A stretch of DNA of 64,000 nt, taken from positions 62,001 through 126,000 of the forward strand of contig JARGFU010000002.1 in the NCBI GenBank assembly GCA_029210625.1, written 5' to 3'. The first letter of the stretch is position 1, and the number at the start of each line of letters is the position of its first letter. The position numbers and the translations under genes are program-made. The DNA comes from Deltaproteobacteria bacterium. Lineage in GTDB: Bacteria > Myxococcota > Myxococcia > SLRQ01. Below the pieces are notes generated by a model. It did no database searches, had not been told where the DNA came from, and saw nothing but the letters and a program-made list of their open reading frames with translations. Shown one piece after another: positions 29,572 through 37,898 of the stretch.

Positions 29572-30473
29572 CAGAGGTCCACCCCCGGCAGGCCGAGCTC
29601 GACCCAGAGGTGATAGGTGGCGAGGAGCCCGGCCCCCAGCCAGGTCAGGCCGATGCAGTGCGCCGAGCTGAGGCCCGCGCGGCGGAAGCGGCGGACCAGG
29701 AAGAGCTGCATCAGGGGCGCGGCCACCATGATGAAGATACGCCAGGGCAGCGGCCCGACCGTCCAGCCGATGACGGCGACGACCACCGAGGCCAGCATCA
29801 GGCCGTTGGCGATGGTGCCGGCCGTCCGCTCCCCGTGGACGGCCGCGTAGGAGTGGACCCCGGCGGCGCGATCCCCCTCGGCGTCGCGCAGGTCGTAGAC
29901 CACCTCGTAGGAGAGCTCGAAGAGGAGGAAGAAGGCCACGGTCCAGCCGATGATCGGCCAGGTGATCCCGTCCGCGAGCGCGACCCCCTCGTCGGCGGCG
30001 ACCACCAGCGGGTAGATGAAGACGGTGATGAGGAAGCCGACGGCCGAGGCGGTGTTCTTCCAGAAGTAGAGGGTCTTGATCCGGCCGACCCACGGCAGGA
30101 GCGGCCAGTTGTAGGCCGTCCCGAGGAGGTGGTAGCCGATCCGCCAGGGCGTGATGGCCGGCCAGAGCAGATGGAAGAGCGGGAAGGAGAGCGCCATCGC
30201 GCCGAGGCCGACCACGAGGACGCCCCGCTTGTGGCGGGCGACGAAGGCGGTGCCGACGATCCGGTTGGTGGTGTCCTCCTCGAGATCGACCACGCGGTTG
30301 AGCAGGTTGACGACGAACCAGTCGAGGGCCACCACCGCCGCCAGCCCCCAGGGCCGGGCGCCGGTGAAGATCCAGCCGAAGGTCAGGGTGCCCAGGGCGG
30401 CGATGGCGACGATGTGCAGGCGGCTGATCGAGGCGAGGGTCGAGAGCCAGCCAGCGGTGCGGGTCTGCGTCAT
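29571..30473 (-). CDS. UbiA-family prenyltransferase
   Basis: A 300-residue polytopic prenyltransferase. It has both Asp-rich motifs that hold the prenyl diphosphate through magnesium: N59-R-V-V-D63-x-x-x-D67 and Y193-D-L-R-D197-x-x-x-D201. About nine hydrophobic segments surround them. Members transfer prenyl groups to quinone, haem, chlorophyll, lipid or carotenoid acceptors. The CruF-like partner immediately downstream favours a lycopene elongase-like role, but this is inference. Its start overlaps a short upstream ORF by 4 bp. Confidence 0.85.
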   Translation of the reverse strand: MTQTRTAGWLSTLASISRLHIVAIAALGTLTFGWIFTGARPWGLAAVVALDWFVVNLLNRVVDLEEDTTNRIVGTAFVARHKRGVLVVGLGAMALSFPLFHLLWPAITPWRIGYHLLGTAYNWPLLPWVGRIKTLYFWKNTASAVGFLITVFIYPLVVAADEGVALADGITWPIIGWTVAFFLLFELSYEVVYDLRDAEGDRAAGVHSYAAVHGERTAGTIANGLMLASVVVAVIGWTVGPLPWRIFIMVAAPLMQLFLVRRFRRAGLSSAHCIGLTWLGAGLLATYHLWVELGLPGVDL

Positions 30474-30622
30474 GGTGCTCCCGGCGTCATATCCGCTGGG
30501 CGCACCATCGCCCAGTCCGTGACGCCGGTTCCGGGCACCCGGACCTCGTCGAGGTTGGCGCGGGCGAGGAGGCGGGCGGCCTCGGCGATGCGGGCGGCAG
30601 GCAGGGGAGCGGGGGGAGCCAC
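30470..30622 (-). CDS. Possible 50-residue leader or small protein upstream of the UbiA gene
   Basis: A short minus-strand frame from a GTG at 30622 to a TGA that overlaps the UbiA ATG (ATGA). Its third codon positions are almost all G or C, and the middle (ARIAEAARLLARANLDEV) would form an amphipathic helix, followed by PGTGVTDWAMV. The tight overlap and codon pattern resemble a real coupled gene. Upstream the frame stays open only to a TGA about 30 bp away. No family recognised. Confidence 0.4.
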   Translation of the reverse strand: MAPPAPLPAARIAEAARLLARANLDEVRVPGTGVTDWAMVRPADMTPGAP

Positions 30623-30673
30623 GGGGTACGAGTGTACCCGAGAGCCCGTGGGTCAGCCGCGGCTCGCGGCTGA
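30619..30673 (-). terminator. Clustered hairpins between the PDZ gene and the UbiA operon
   Basis: Three inverted repeats lie just after the stop of the minus-strand PDZ gene: TCAGCCGCG (30653-30661) with CGCGGCTGA (30665-30673); CCACGGG (30619-30625) with CCCGTGG (30645-30651); and nested GGGTAC (30624-30629) with GTACCC (30634-30639). There is no T-run. They probably end or stabilise the upstream transcript. Confidence 0.45.
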
Positions 30674-30680
30674 AGGTGCG

Positions 30681-31319
30681 TCAGTCGAGCCGCTCGTAGG
30701 TGTGGGTGATGATCTCGCCGCGGCGGCGCAGCTCGACCTGCACCGGGAGGGTCAGCGACTGGTAGACCTCGAGGGCGGCGTCGGGGCTCGTGATCGAGCG
30801 GCCGTTCACCTTCAGGATGACGTCACCGGGCCGGAATCCGGCGGAGCCGAGGAGGGTGTCTGGACCAGGAAACACCTTGAAGCCCTCGGCGACGCCGTTC
30901 ACGAAGGAGGGGACGATCCTCGGGTGGGCGGCGAGGCCCGAGTCGCGGATGAGCGGGCATCCCTCTGTTCCGGGCCAGACGCCCCACCGTCGCGGACCGA
31001 GGGGAGTGATCATGTCCCGCACGGGAAGGCAGCCCTCGTATCGATCGCGTTGCTCGGGATAGGCGACGAAGGGATCCTCGGCCACCTTCTTGTGTTCCCT
31101 GGCTCTCGCGTATGGCGCCACGGTGACGACCTTCACCCGGACCGGCGGCTGCTCCTGCCCGGCGAAGACCAGCCGGGCCTGCGCCGGGGGTGGTGGGGCC
31201 GGGCAGGAGTGCGGGGCCAGGGCGGCCACCATCGTCAGCCAGCCGGTCATCACTCCGGCCCCGAGGAGCGCCCAGACACTCCAGCGGAGCCCTCTCCGGA
31301 GAGGGGTCGGTCTTGCCAT
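30681..31319 (-). CDS. Membrane-anchored PDZ (GspC-like) protein
   Basis: A 212-residue protein with one N-terminal transmembrane helix (about 13-35), a Pro-rich segment, a periplasmic region with three Cys, and a C-terminal PDZ domain (about 120-205; SAGFRPGDVILKVNGRSITSPDAALEVYQSL). This layout resembles the type II secretion clamp protein GspC, but it is shorter and no other gsp gene is nearby. It may instead be a stand-alone substrate or partner binding factor. Hairpins follow its stop. Confidence 0.75.
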   Translation of the reverse strand: MARPTPLRRGLRWSVWALLGAGVMTGWLTMVAALAPHSCPAPPPPAQARLVFAGQEQPPVRVKVVTVAPYARAREHKKVAEDPFVAYPEQRDRYEGCLPVRDMITPLGPRRWGVWPGTEGCPLIRDSGLAAHPRIVPSFVNGVAEGFKVFPGPDTLLGSAGFRPGDVILKVNGRSITSPDAALEVYQSLTLPVQVELRRRGEIITHTYERLD

Positions 31320-31408
31320 GGTGCCTCCAACCCTGGAGGGCCCGCTTTCCTTCCCGAGGAGGAGGCGCGGCTGGTGGGGACCCTCGGGGTCGGGCTACGA
31401 TCGGCCCG

Positions 31409-32332
31409 GTGCGAAGGCTCAAGATCACGCTCGGGGGGCTGCTCGCGGCTGCCCTCCTGGTTCCGGGCTCCCCGGCCCGGGCCGCGCCGGTCGCGATCGG
31501 CGTGATGGACTTCGTCTCGAAGGGCGGCCTGCCCCAGGAGCGGGTCGAGGCGCTGGCCGACCTGGCGGCCGACGCGATCCGGGGGCAGGGCGATTACCAG
31601 GTGATCACCACGCAGGACATCCGCTCGGCCCTGCAGCTCGAGGAGCAGAAGCAGCTGCTCGGCTGCTTCGACGAGAGCTGCATGGCGCAGATCGGCGGCG
31701 CCCTCGGCGTGCGCTGGATCGTGACCGGGAACCTGAGCGCCTTCGGGGAGGCCTTCCTGCTCAACGTGAAGCTCTTCGACTCGGAGGAGCTGCGGGTCGT
31801 GGCCTCGGCCTCGAGGACCGTCGAGGGCGGCGAGGCCCGTCTGCTCGCGGTGATCCCGGAGGCGATCGAAGAGATCCTGGGGGCGGCGCGCCCGGCGCTG
31901 CACCCCCCGCGCGAGACCCCGCCGGTGGCGGAGGCCGGAGCAACCGCGGGCGAGGCGGAGCCCGCCGCGCCCCCGCCCGGGGTGGCCGAGCCGGCCCCGG
32001 AGGCCACCGTGGCGCTCGCGAGCCCCGCCCCGCGAGGTGGGGCGCTGAAGCACCTCTCCCTCTGGTCGGGGGTCGGGCTGCTGGCCTTCGGCGGCGCGGC
32101 GATGGGCGTCGCGAGCCAGGCGGGCAAGGACTACAACTCGGGCGACATGAGCGCCTACGACCGCAGCCGGGGCTGGGCCGGGGCGGGCTGGGCGGCCCTC
32201 GGCGTCGGCGCCGCCCTGGTCGGGGGCGGGGTCTACCTCTGGACCCGCGGCGGCGCGGAGCGCCCCACCACCGCGGTGGTCCTCGCGCCGGGGCCCGGCG
32301 GCGCCGCGCTCCAGCTGAGGGGGCAGTGGTGA
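31409..32332 (+). CDS. CsgG/TolB-N-like exported protein
   Basis: A 307-residue exported protein starting at the GTG at 31409; the signal peptide ends at ARA-A. Residues about 28-160 form the alpha/beta domain often seen in myxobacterial envelope proteins: DFVSKGGLPQERVEALADLAADAIR, then TTQDIRSALQLEEQKQLLGC, GALGVRWIVTGNLSAFG. It resembles the N-terminal domain of TolB or CsgG. A Pro/Ala-rich linker follows, then two hydrophobic segments (about 220-275) that could be membrane helices. It is coupled by a GTGA overlap with the next lipoprotein gene. Confidence 0.75.
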   Translation: MRRLKITLGGLLAAALLVPGSPARAAPVAIGVMDFVSKGGLPQERVEALADLAADAIRGQGDYQVITTQDIRSALQLEEQKQLLGCFDESCMAQIGGALGVRWIVTGNLSAFGEAFLLNVKLFDSEELRVVASASRTVEGGEARLLAVIPEAIEEILGAARPALHPPRETPPVAEAGATAGEAEPAAPPPGVAEPAPEATVALASPAPRGGALKHLSLWSGVGLLAFGGAAMGVASQAGKDYNSGDMSAYDRSRGWAGAGWAALGVGAALVGGGVYLWTRGGAERPTTAVVLAPGPGGAALQLRGQW

Positions 32333-33162
32333 CGCGCCTCTCGTCGCTGCTCGCGCTGCCGGGGCGCCTCCTGCTCGGCGCGATCCTCCTCCTCCCGATC
32401 ACCGGCTGCGAGATCTTCCTGGAGCCCGCGGGTGGGCTGGGAGAGTCCTGTGTGATGCACCAGTTCTGCCGGGACGACCTGGTCTGCATCGGCGATATCT
32501 GCTCCGAGCTCACCTTCGAGTTCTCGGAGGACTTCGAGGGTCACAGCTCGATGGCCACCCTCACCGACTGGGAGGGGGCCATCGGCGGCAACAACGGCTT
32601 CGCCATCGACGAGACGACCTTCTCGGGTGATCGCGTGCTGGCGGCCAACGAGATCGGCTGGTCCGATCAGAACCTCGACTACACGGGAGGGGTGTCGAGC
32701 CTCTGGCACGACTACGAGTTCCGGGCCGAGATCGCCCGCGAGGACCGCGGGAGCCAGCCGGGCACGGCCGCCCTGCAGATCCTCAAGAACGGCTCGGCGA
32801 TGGGCCACTACTCGGTGATGGGCATGGAGAGCGAGTACCGGATCTACCGGAGCTTCGAGTCCGGCGACTGGTCGATCCTCGCCAAGGTCTCCGGCTGGCG
32901 GCTCACCTCGGGCGTCTGGTACGAGGCGAAGTTCCGCAACGTGGTCGAGCCCGACCAGACCCTCCTCGACGCCGTGGTCTGGGAGCGCGGTACGCCCGAG
33001 CCCCAGTACGGCTGCACGTCCACCCCGACCGATGCCTTCGTCTGCATCTCGGCCGTCGACGACACCGCCGAGCGCCTGACCGCCGGGAGCATCGCCTTCC
33101 AGGCGAACCAGGGCGATCAGTTCAAGTACTTCGACGACGCTCGGGTCCTCATGAACCCCTGA
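32329..33162 (+). CDS. Lipoprotein with concanavalin-like domain, unknown function
   Basis: A 277-residue lipoprotein starting at a GTG that overlaps the upstream stop; the lipobox is PITGC. A short Cys-rich segment follows (CVMHQFCRDDLVCIGDIC, four Cys in a C-x5-C-x4-C-x4-C pattern, common in myxobacterial surface proteins). The rest (about 60-277) looks like a beta-sandwich of the laminin-G/concanavalin kind (FSEDFEGHSSMATLTDWEG at the start, FKYFDDARVL at the end). The stop overlaps the convergent MFS gene. Confidence 0.72.
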   Translation: MTRLSSLLALPGRLLLGAILLLPITGCEIFLEPAGGLGESCVMHQFCRDDLVCIGDICSELTFEFSEDFEGHSSMATLTDWEGAIGGNNGFAIDETTFSGDRVLAANEIGWSDQNLDYTGGVSSLWHDYEFRAEIAREDRGSQPGTAALQILKNGSAMGHYSVMGMESEYRIYRSFESGDWSILAKVSGWRLTSGVWYEAKFRNVVEPDQTLLDAVVWERGTPEPQYGCTSTPTDAFVCISAVDDTAERLTAGSIAFQANQGDQFKYFDDARVLMNP

Positions 33163-34318
33163 GCAGGCGGTGCTCCAGGGCGACCCAGAGCGCTAGCACG
33201 GCCGTCCCGACCACCGCCGCGAAGGAGAACATCGTCGCGTCGTCCCAGCGGTCGGCGATGCCTCCGAAGACGGGGGTGAGCACCAGGGCGGCCAGGGCGA
33301 AGAGCGCGGTGTAGAGGGCCATGCTGCTGCCCCTCAGCCGCACGGGCGTTCGATCGACGACCTGGGTGGTGAGGACCGGGAAGCCGTAGCCGTGGCCGAT
33401 GCCCCCCAGCGCGCCGGCCAGGACGAAGGCCTCGCCGCTCCAGGCGCCCGCGGCGATCAGGAAGGCGACGAGGTAGCTGGCGATGGCCGGCACCACGATG
33501 TTGGTGGGGCCGATCCGGTCCGGGATGCGGGCCCCGATCGTGCGGACCAGGGCCGCGGCGCCGGCGTAGGCGAACCAGAGGGTGGCAGGGTTCCGGATGC
33601 CGCGCCCCTCCGCGACCACGGTGACGAAGGCGGTGAAGAGGGCCACCAGGCTGGAGAAGAGGGCGGCCGCCACCCAGACCGGGATGAGCGGGCGCGCGGA
33701 GAGGGCGGTGAGGGTGCCGCGCACCGAGAAGGGCTCGCGCTCGTGATGAGAGGAGGCCTCGGGCACCCGCCAGAGGAAGAGGAGGGAGCCGGCGACGCCG
33801 AAGCCGACCACCGGCAGGAAGAAGCGCAGGTCGGGGGCGTCGATGCCGGCGTGATCCACGATGGGGCCCACGACGATCGGGATCAGGCCCGAGATGCCGA
33901 AGATGGCGATGCCCTCGGAGCGCCGGGACTCGGGGATGAGGTCGGCGGCGAAGGCGAAGTAGCCGGTGAAGAGGGCGCCCTCGCCCGCGCCGGTGAGCAG
34001 CCGCGAGAGGACGAGGGTGGCGCCCAGGTCCTGCACGCCGAAGATCAACCACAGCCCGCTCGCCATCACCAGGGTGCCTGCGGTGAGGGTGGGGCGGCGG
34101 CCCAGGGTGTCGATGGCCCAGCCGACCACCGGCCGGGCGACGAGACCGCTGACGGAGGAGACCGCCACGATGGCGCCGATCTCGGTGCGGCTCGCGCCGA
34201 GGTGGGCCAGGTAGAGGGGCAGGAGGAGCAGCGAGGCGTAGCCCAGCGCCTGGAGGAAGTGAGCTCCGACCAGCGCGAGGAAGGGCCGCGTGAGGATGGG
34301 CTCGGGCGCCTGGCTCAC
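33149..34318 (-). CDS. Major facilitator superfamily transporter
   Basis: A 389-residue MFS protein with twelve predicted helices. The loop 2-3 signature appears as GLVARPVVGWAIDTLGRRP and a related motif recurs in the second half (RTIGARIPDRIG). The family has many substrates; here nothing specific is visible. It is the last gene of a minus-strand run with the App1-like phosphatase (4-bp overlap), the GpsA-like protein and the acyltransferase, so a lipid-related solute or lysolipid is a reasonable guess. Confidence 0.85.
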   Translation of the reverse strand: MSQAPEPILTRPFLALVGAHFLQALGYASLLLLPLYLAHLGASRTEIGAIVAVSSVSGLVARPVVGWAIDTLGRRPTLTAGTLVMASGLWLIFGVQDLGATLVLSRLLTGAGEGALFTGYFAFAADLIPESRRSEGIAIFGISGLIPIVVGPIVDHAGIDAPDLRFFLPVVGFGVAGSLLFLWRVPEASSHHEREPFSVRGTLTALSARPLIPVWVAAALFSSLVALFTAFVTVVAEGRGIRNPATLWFAYAGAAALVRTIGARIPDRIGPTNIVVPAIASYLVAFLIAAGAWSGEAFVLAGALGGIGHGYGFPVLTTQVVDRTPVRLRGSSMALYTALFALAALVLTPVFGGIADRWDDATMFSFAAVVGTAVLALWVALEHRLLRGS

Positions 34319-35196
34319 CGGGCGGCTAGCTCCAGGAGTGCGACCTCCACCCCCAGGCGGTCCACGGCGTCGTCGAGCTCTTCTTCCATCCGGGCCTCGT
34401 CGTGCCCGCGGCGGCGCAGCTCCGCCGCCACCGCGGTGACGGCGTCGGGCCTCACCTTCCCCATCTGGCAGAGCACCAGGATGGTCTGGAGGTAGCTGCG
34501 GGTGCGCACCACCCGGCCGGCGGGCTCGGTGGGCGTCTTGCCGGTGGCCGAGTGGATGAAGATCCGCTCGACGGGATCGGCGGTCACCGGCAGCTCCTCC
34601 GCCAGGCGCAGGATGGGGCGGCGATCGTCCGGGTGCACCCGCTCCTTGCGCAGGAGGCGCTCGAGCTCTCCTCCGCGCAGGCCGGCGCAGACCGCGCCGA
34701 AGCGGGTGAAGACCTCGGCGTCGGACTCGACGTCGTCGCCGAAGCAGAGCCAGCGGGCGCCGTCGGGCAGCTCCGACCGGTAGCGCAGGAGGGCCTGGAG
34801 CTTGTAGCCCACCTGCCCCTTCACGTCGGCGAAGCGGCGGGCGAGGAGCAGGCCGAACTGATCCTTGAAGGTGATGCCGTCGAACTGCACCGCGTCGAGG
34901 TTCATCCGCTGCTCGACCACGCCGCGCAGCTGCGGCGGGCTGCCGCTGACGAAGTAGAGGGGGGTCAGGGCGATCTCGTCCCCCGCCCCCCGGCGCAGGG
35001 CGCGCAGCACGGGCACCGAGCCCGGCACGGTGACCTTGTCGACCGCCAGCTCGAAGGGGATCCGCGCCAGGCCGCGCCAGGAGGAGAAGTGGGTGTCGAG
35101 GTAGGTCTTGTCGATGTCCCAGAGGAGGACCTCTCCGCGATAGTCGGCGGGGAGGCGGCGCTCGTTGGAGCGCTCCATGAAGACCCGGTGACTCAC
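34315..35196 (-). CDS. App1/DUF2183-like HAD-superfamily phosphatase
   Basis: A 293-residue HAD-type protein. The nucleophile motif is D27-I-D29-K-T (LLWDIDKTYLDT). The text LYFVSGSPPQLRGVV supplies the motif II Ser, and LCFGDDVESDAEVF gives the motif IV acidic pair. This arrangement resembles the App1 catalytic domain (DUF2183/LNS2), whose yeast member removes the phosphate from phosphatidate. The acyltransferase and GpsA-like neighbours support a lipid substrate. A Met at residue 7 is an alternative start. It is separated from the GpsA-like gene by only 8 bp. Confidence 0.68.
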   Translation of the reverse strand: MSHRVFMERSNERRLPADYRGEVLLWDIDKTYLDTHFSSWRGLARIPFELAVDKVTVPGSVPVLRALRRGAGDEIALTPLYFVSGSPPQLRGVVEQRMNLDAVQFDGITFKDQFGLLLARRFADVKGQVGYKLQALLRYRSELPDGARWLCFGDDVESDAEVFTRFGAVCAGLRGGELERLLRKERVHPDDRRPILRLAEELPVTADPVERIFIHSATGKTPTEPAGRVVRTRSYLQTILVLCQMGKVRPDAVTAVAAELRRRGHDEARMEEELDDAVDRLGVEVALLELAAR

Positions 35197-35204
35197 GTCG
35201 CCCT

Positions 35205-36155
35205 CTAGCCCAGCTCGAGATCCAGCTGCAGGATCTCGTCGAGGGCAGCCCGGGGATCGGCCTCGCCGTGGACGAGCATGTCCACCGCGTGGATCAGGGG
35301 GAGCTCCAGCCCGCGCCGGCCGGCCAGGCGGGTCGCCTCCTGCGCGGCGAGGATCCCCTCGACCTCACCCCGGATGGGCCCGAGCGCGTCCTCGAGCTTC
35401 TGACCGGCGGCCAGCGCCTCACCCACCTTGTGGTGCCGGTGGGTGGAGCTCACCTTGCGGGGGATCAGGTCGCCGACCCCGGCGAGCCCGGAGAAGGTGT
35501 CGCGCGTGGCGCCGAGCACGCCGCCGAGCTTGGAGGCCTCGACCAGCCCCCGGGTCAGGATCACGCCCCGGGCGGTGTCGCCCAGGCCCAGGCCGTCGCA
35601 GATGCCCACGGCGAGGGCGGAGATGTTGGCGACCAACCCGGCCACCTCCACCCCGATGAGGTCCCTCGAGCGGTGCAGGTGGACGTTCTGCCCGCCCACC
35701 GTGGCCCTCACCGAGGCGTAGGCGTCGTCGTAGCGGGTGGCCATCACCGCGGCGATCGGGCGGCCCGAGGTCAGGTCCTTGAAGTGGAGGGGGCCCCCGA
35801 GGACGCCCACCTTCCGGATGCAGGTCTCCTCCCGCAGGATCCGGGAGGGGAGGACGAAGCCCTCCTCGACCCCCCGGGTGGCGTGGAGGACGATCTGATC
35901 CCCCCGGGCCACCTCACCGAAGGCGGCGGCGACCTCCCGGAAGCCTCCGGCCGGCACGGCGAAGATCACGAGGCCGGCGTCGAGGCAGGCGTCGGCGACG
36001 GTCTCGACGACCGTGCCGAGCTCCTTCTTGGCCAGGCCGGCGCGCGCCGCCTTCCGGCGGGTCCAGACCCGGACGTCGGCGCCCGCGGCGTTCAGGATGG
36101 CGGCGACGGACTGCGCCAGGCGGCCTCCGCCCAGGATGGCGACCGAGCTGTTCAT
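35205..36155 (-). CDS. GpsA-like glycerol-3-phosphate dehydrogenase homologue with altered active site
   Basis: A 316-residue protein with the whole GpsA fold: Rossmann VAILGGGRLAQSVA at the N-terminus, VIFAVPAGGFREV, and the C-terminal EVAGLVANISALAVGICDGLGLGD. In GpsA the last motif reads G-A-L-K-N-V and its Lys is catalytic; here the equivalent residue is A176. The GxSRNRRxG-like stretch is also altered (THRHHKVG), although one Arg remains. It may be a regulator, use another substrate, or be inactive. It overlaps the PlsB-like acyltransferase gene by 4 bp (ATGA). Confidence 0.82.
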   Translation of the reverse strand: MNSSVAILGGGRLAQSVAAILNAAGADVRVWTRRKAARAGLAKKELGTVVETVADACLDAGLVIFAVPAGGFREVAAAFGEVARGDQIVLHATRGVEEGFVLPSRILREETCIRKVGVLGGPLHFKDLTSGRPIAAVMATRYDDAYASVRATVGGQNVHLHRSRDLIGVEVAGLVANISALAVGICDGLGLGDTARGVILTRGLVEASKLGGVLGATRDTFSGLAGVGDLIPRKVSSTHRHHKVGEALAAGQKLEDALGPIRGEVEGILAAQEATRLAGRRGLELPLIHAVDMLVHGEADPRAALDEILQLDLELG

Positions 36156-37792
36156 GCGCGTGCTCCCAGGTGGAGGTGATCCTCGGCGAGCGCCGGACGG
36201 GTGCCCGCGGTGCGGTCGAGCCGGTAACCCTCCAGGCGGTTCTGGTAATAGAAGAGCAGCATCCGGTCGGTCGCGAAGATGCGGTCCCCCCGCCGCTTGA
36301 GGGCCGGCTGCTTGTGGTAGATGGCGAAGTGCCGCAGGCCGTCGGCGACGATCCCCGTGGGGTCCTCACCGGCGACCGTCTCGCCCAGGCGGACCCCGCC
36401 GCGCGCCGCCAGGCCCACCAGCTCGTCCTTGAGGCGCTCGACCTCGGTGTAGACCTCGCGCATCCCCAGGTCGTCGGTCTTGCCGCCCACCCGGATCAGC
36501 CGGATGAGGTCGGTGTCGGGGTTGGCCTTGCGCAGGAGCGAGAAGACCGCCCGCGCCGTGACGTGGGTGCTCTGGATGACGTTGTCCCGGGAGAAGGCCT
36601 CGGCGATCCGCAGTCCGGCCTCGTGGGTGTACTCGGCGTCGCGCTGCGGGACGATCCTGGGCTCGCCGTCCACCATCACGTAGCGGGCGATGTCGACCTC
36701 CCGGCCGCGGGGGTCGAGGCTGATCCCCTCGTCCGTGACGTCGTTGCCGAAGGGATCCAGGCCCCGGCTGATGGTCACGTAGATCTTCGAGTGCAGCGAG
36801 AAGAGCTGGGAGACGAAGTCCCAGACCCGGCGCGGCTTCGCCGACTCGTCGTCGGTGATGATGTAGCGCGACTTGCCGACCTCCTTGAGGAAGTCGTCGA
36901 TGAGGGTCTCGGCCTCCAGCACCAGCTGGAAGGAGAGGGTGGCCGGCACGATGAAGATGCGCGGCTGGTTGGCGCCGCGCTTGAGGTTCTGGACGTAGGC
37001 GCCGACGCTGGTGCCCAGCAGGCCCAGCTTCAGCCGGCGCTCGATGGCGCCGGAGCGGGCGCGGGTGCCGCCCGGGAAGAAGAGGTTGTTGTAGCCGAGC
37101 TCGAGGGTGAGGCCGGCGTAGCTCTTCAGGACGTCCTTGTAGAGCGGATCCCGCTTCTTCCGATCGACGGTGTAGGCGCCGAGGTTGTGCATGAAGAAGG
37201 AGAGCATGGGGTTGGTGAAGAGGTTGAGCCCCGCGCCGTAGACGAAGGGGGGCAGGCCCATGCGGTAGATGGCGTAGCCCAGGATGGGGCTGTCGAGGTT
37301 GGAGACGTGGGTGGGGCAGAGGATGACGGTGCCCCTCTCCTGGAGGGAGCGCAGGTGCTCGACCTCCCCCTGCACCACCACCGTCGACTCCAGGCCGAAG
37401 CCCGCCTGCCCGCCGAGGAGGCGGCGAGGGGAGACGGCGTTGAGCAGCACGCCGAGGGCGGGCGGCAGAATCGAGGTCGAGACGTCGTAGACCCTCGGAT
37501 CGAAGTTGCCGCAGATCTCCTCGCCGTAGCGGCTGACGATCTCACCGAGCATGTCCCGGCGCCGCTTCTCGGTGGAGCGGGGCAGCTCGCTCTGGATCGC
37601 CGACCAGAAGGCCTTGTCCGCCCGGACGAGCTTGCCGTCCCGCTCCTCCTTCAGGCGCCGGCGCTCGTGGTAGATGCTCTCCGCGAGGACCTCCTCGAGG
37701 CTCTCCTGGCCCCGGCCGGAGCGCTCGACGCGCTCGGCGACGATCCGTGACCGCAGCTCGGTGAGCAGGCGTTCCTGGTCTTCCCTCCGCAT
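36152..37792 (-). CDS. PlsB-like glycerol-3-phosphate/lyso-lipid acyltransferase
   Basis: A 546-residue acyltransferase. The catalytic H162-V-S-N-L-D167 (HxxxxD) lies in PTHVSNLDSP. A block II-like NLGAYTVDRKKRD follows, then block III as FPGGTRARSG (239-248). Block IV is FIVPATLSF. In most PlsB/PlsC enzymes block III has a Glu before the Gly (FPEGTR or VEGGR); here it is Gly. The N-terminal about 100 residues are charged and helical. The start at 37792 (MRREDQERLL) is preferred to one 54 bp upstream. It is the first gene of the minus-strand lipid module. Confidence 0.85.
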   Translation of the reverse strand: MRREDQERLLTELRSRIVAERVERSGRGQESLEEVLAESIYHERRRLKEERDGKLVRADKAFWSAIQSELPRSTEKRRRDMLGEIVSRYGEEICGNFDPRVYDVSTSILPPALGVLLNAVSPRRLLGGQAGFGLESTVVVQGEVEHLRSLQERGTVILCPTHVSNLDSPILGYAIYRMGLPPFVYGAGLNLFTNPMLSFFMHNLGAYTVDRKKRDPLYKDVLKSYAGLTLELGYNNLFFPGGTRARSGAIERRLKLGLLGTSVGAYVQNLKRGANQPRIFIVPATLSFQLVLEAETLIDDFLKEVGKSRYIITDDESAKPRRVWDFVSQLFSLHSKIYVTISRGLDPFGNDVTDEGISLDPRGREVDIARYVMVDGEPRIVPQRDAEYTHEAGLRIAEAFSRDNVIQSTHVTARAVFSLLRKANPDTDLIRLIRVGGKTDDLGMREVYTEVERLKDELVGLAARGGVRLGETVAGEDPTGIVADGLRHFAIYHKQPALKRRGDRIFATDRMLLFYYQNRLEGYRLDRTAGTRPALAEDHLHLGARA

Positions 37793-37898
37793 GTCGTCCC
37801 TCCGGCTCCTCCCGTCGCCCTCGAATCGAGGCGGGCGCGGAAGCATAACGCCTGCGGGAGGCTGCCTGCCAGGGCAGGAACGAGTATGCTGCGCGGCG

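Noticed and set aside
30681-31319. A type II secretion locus starting with GspC
   Set aside because: Only the PDZ protein is present; neighbouring genes are unrelated to secretion.
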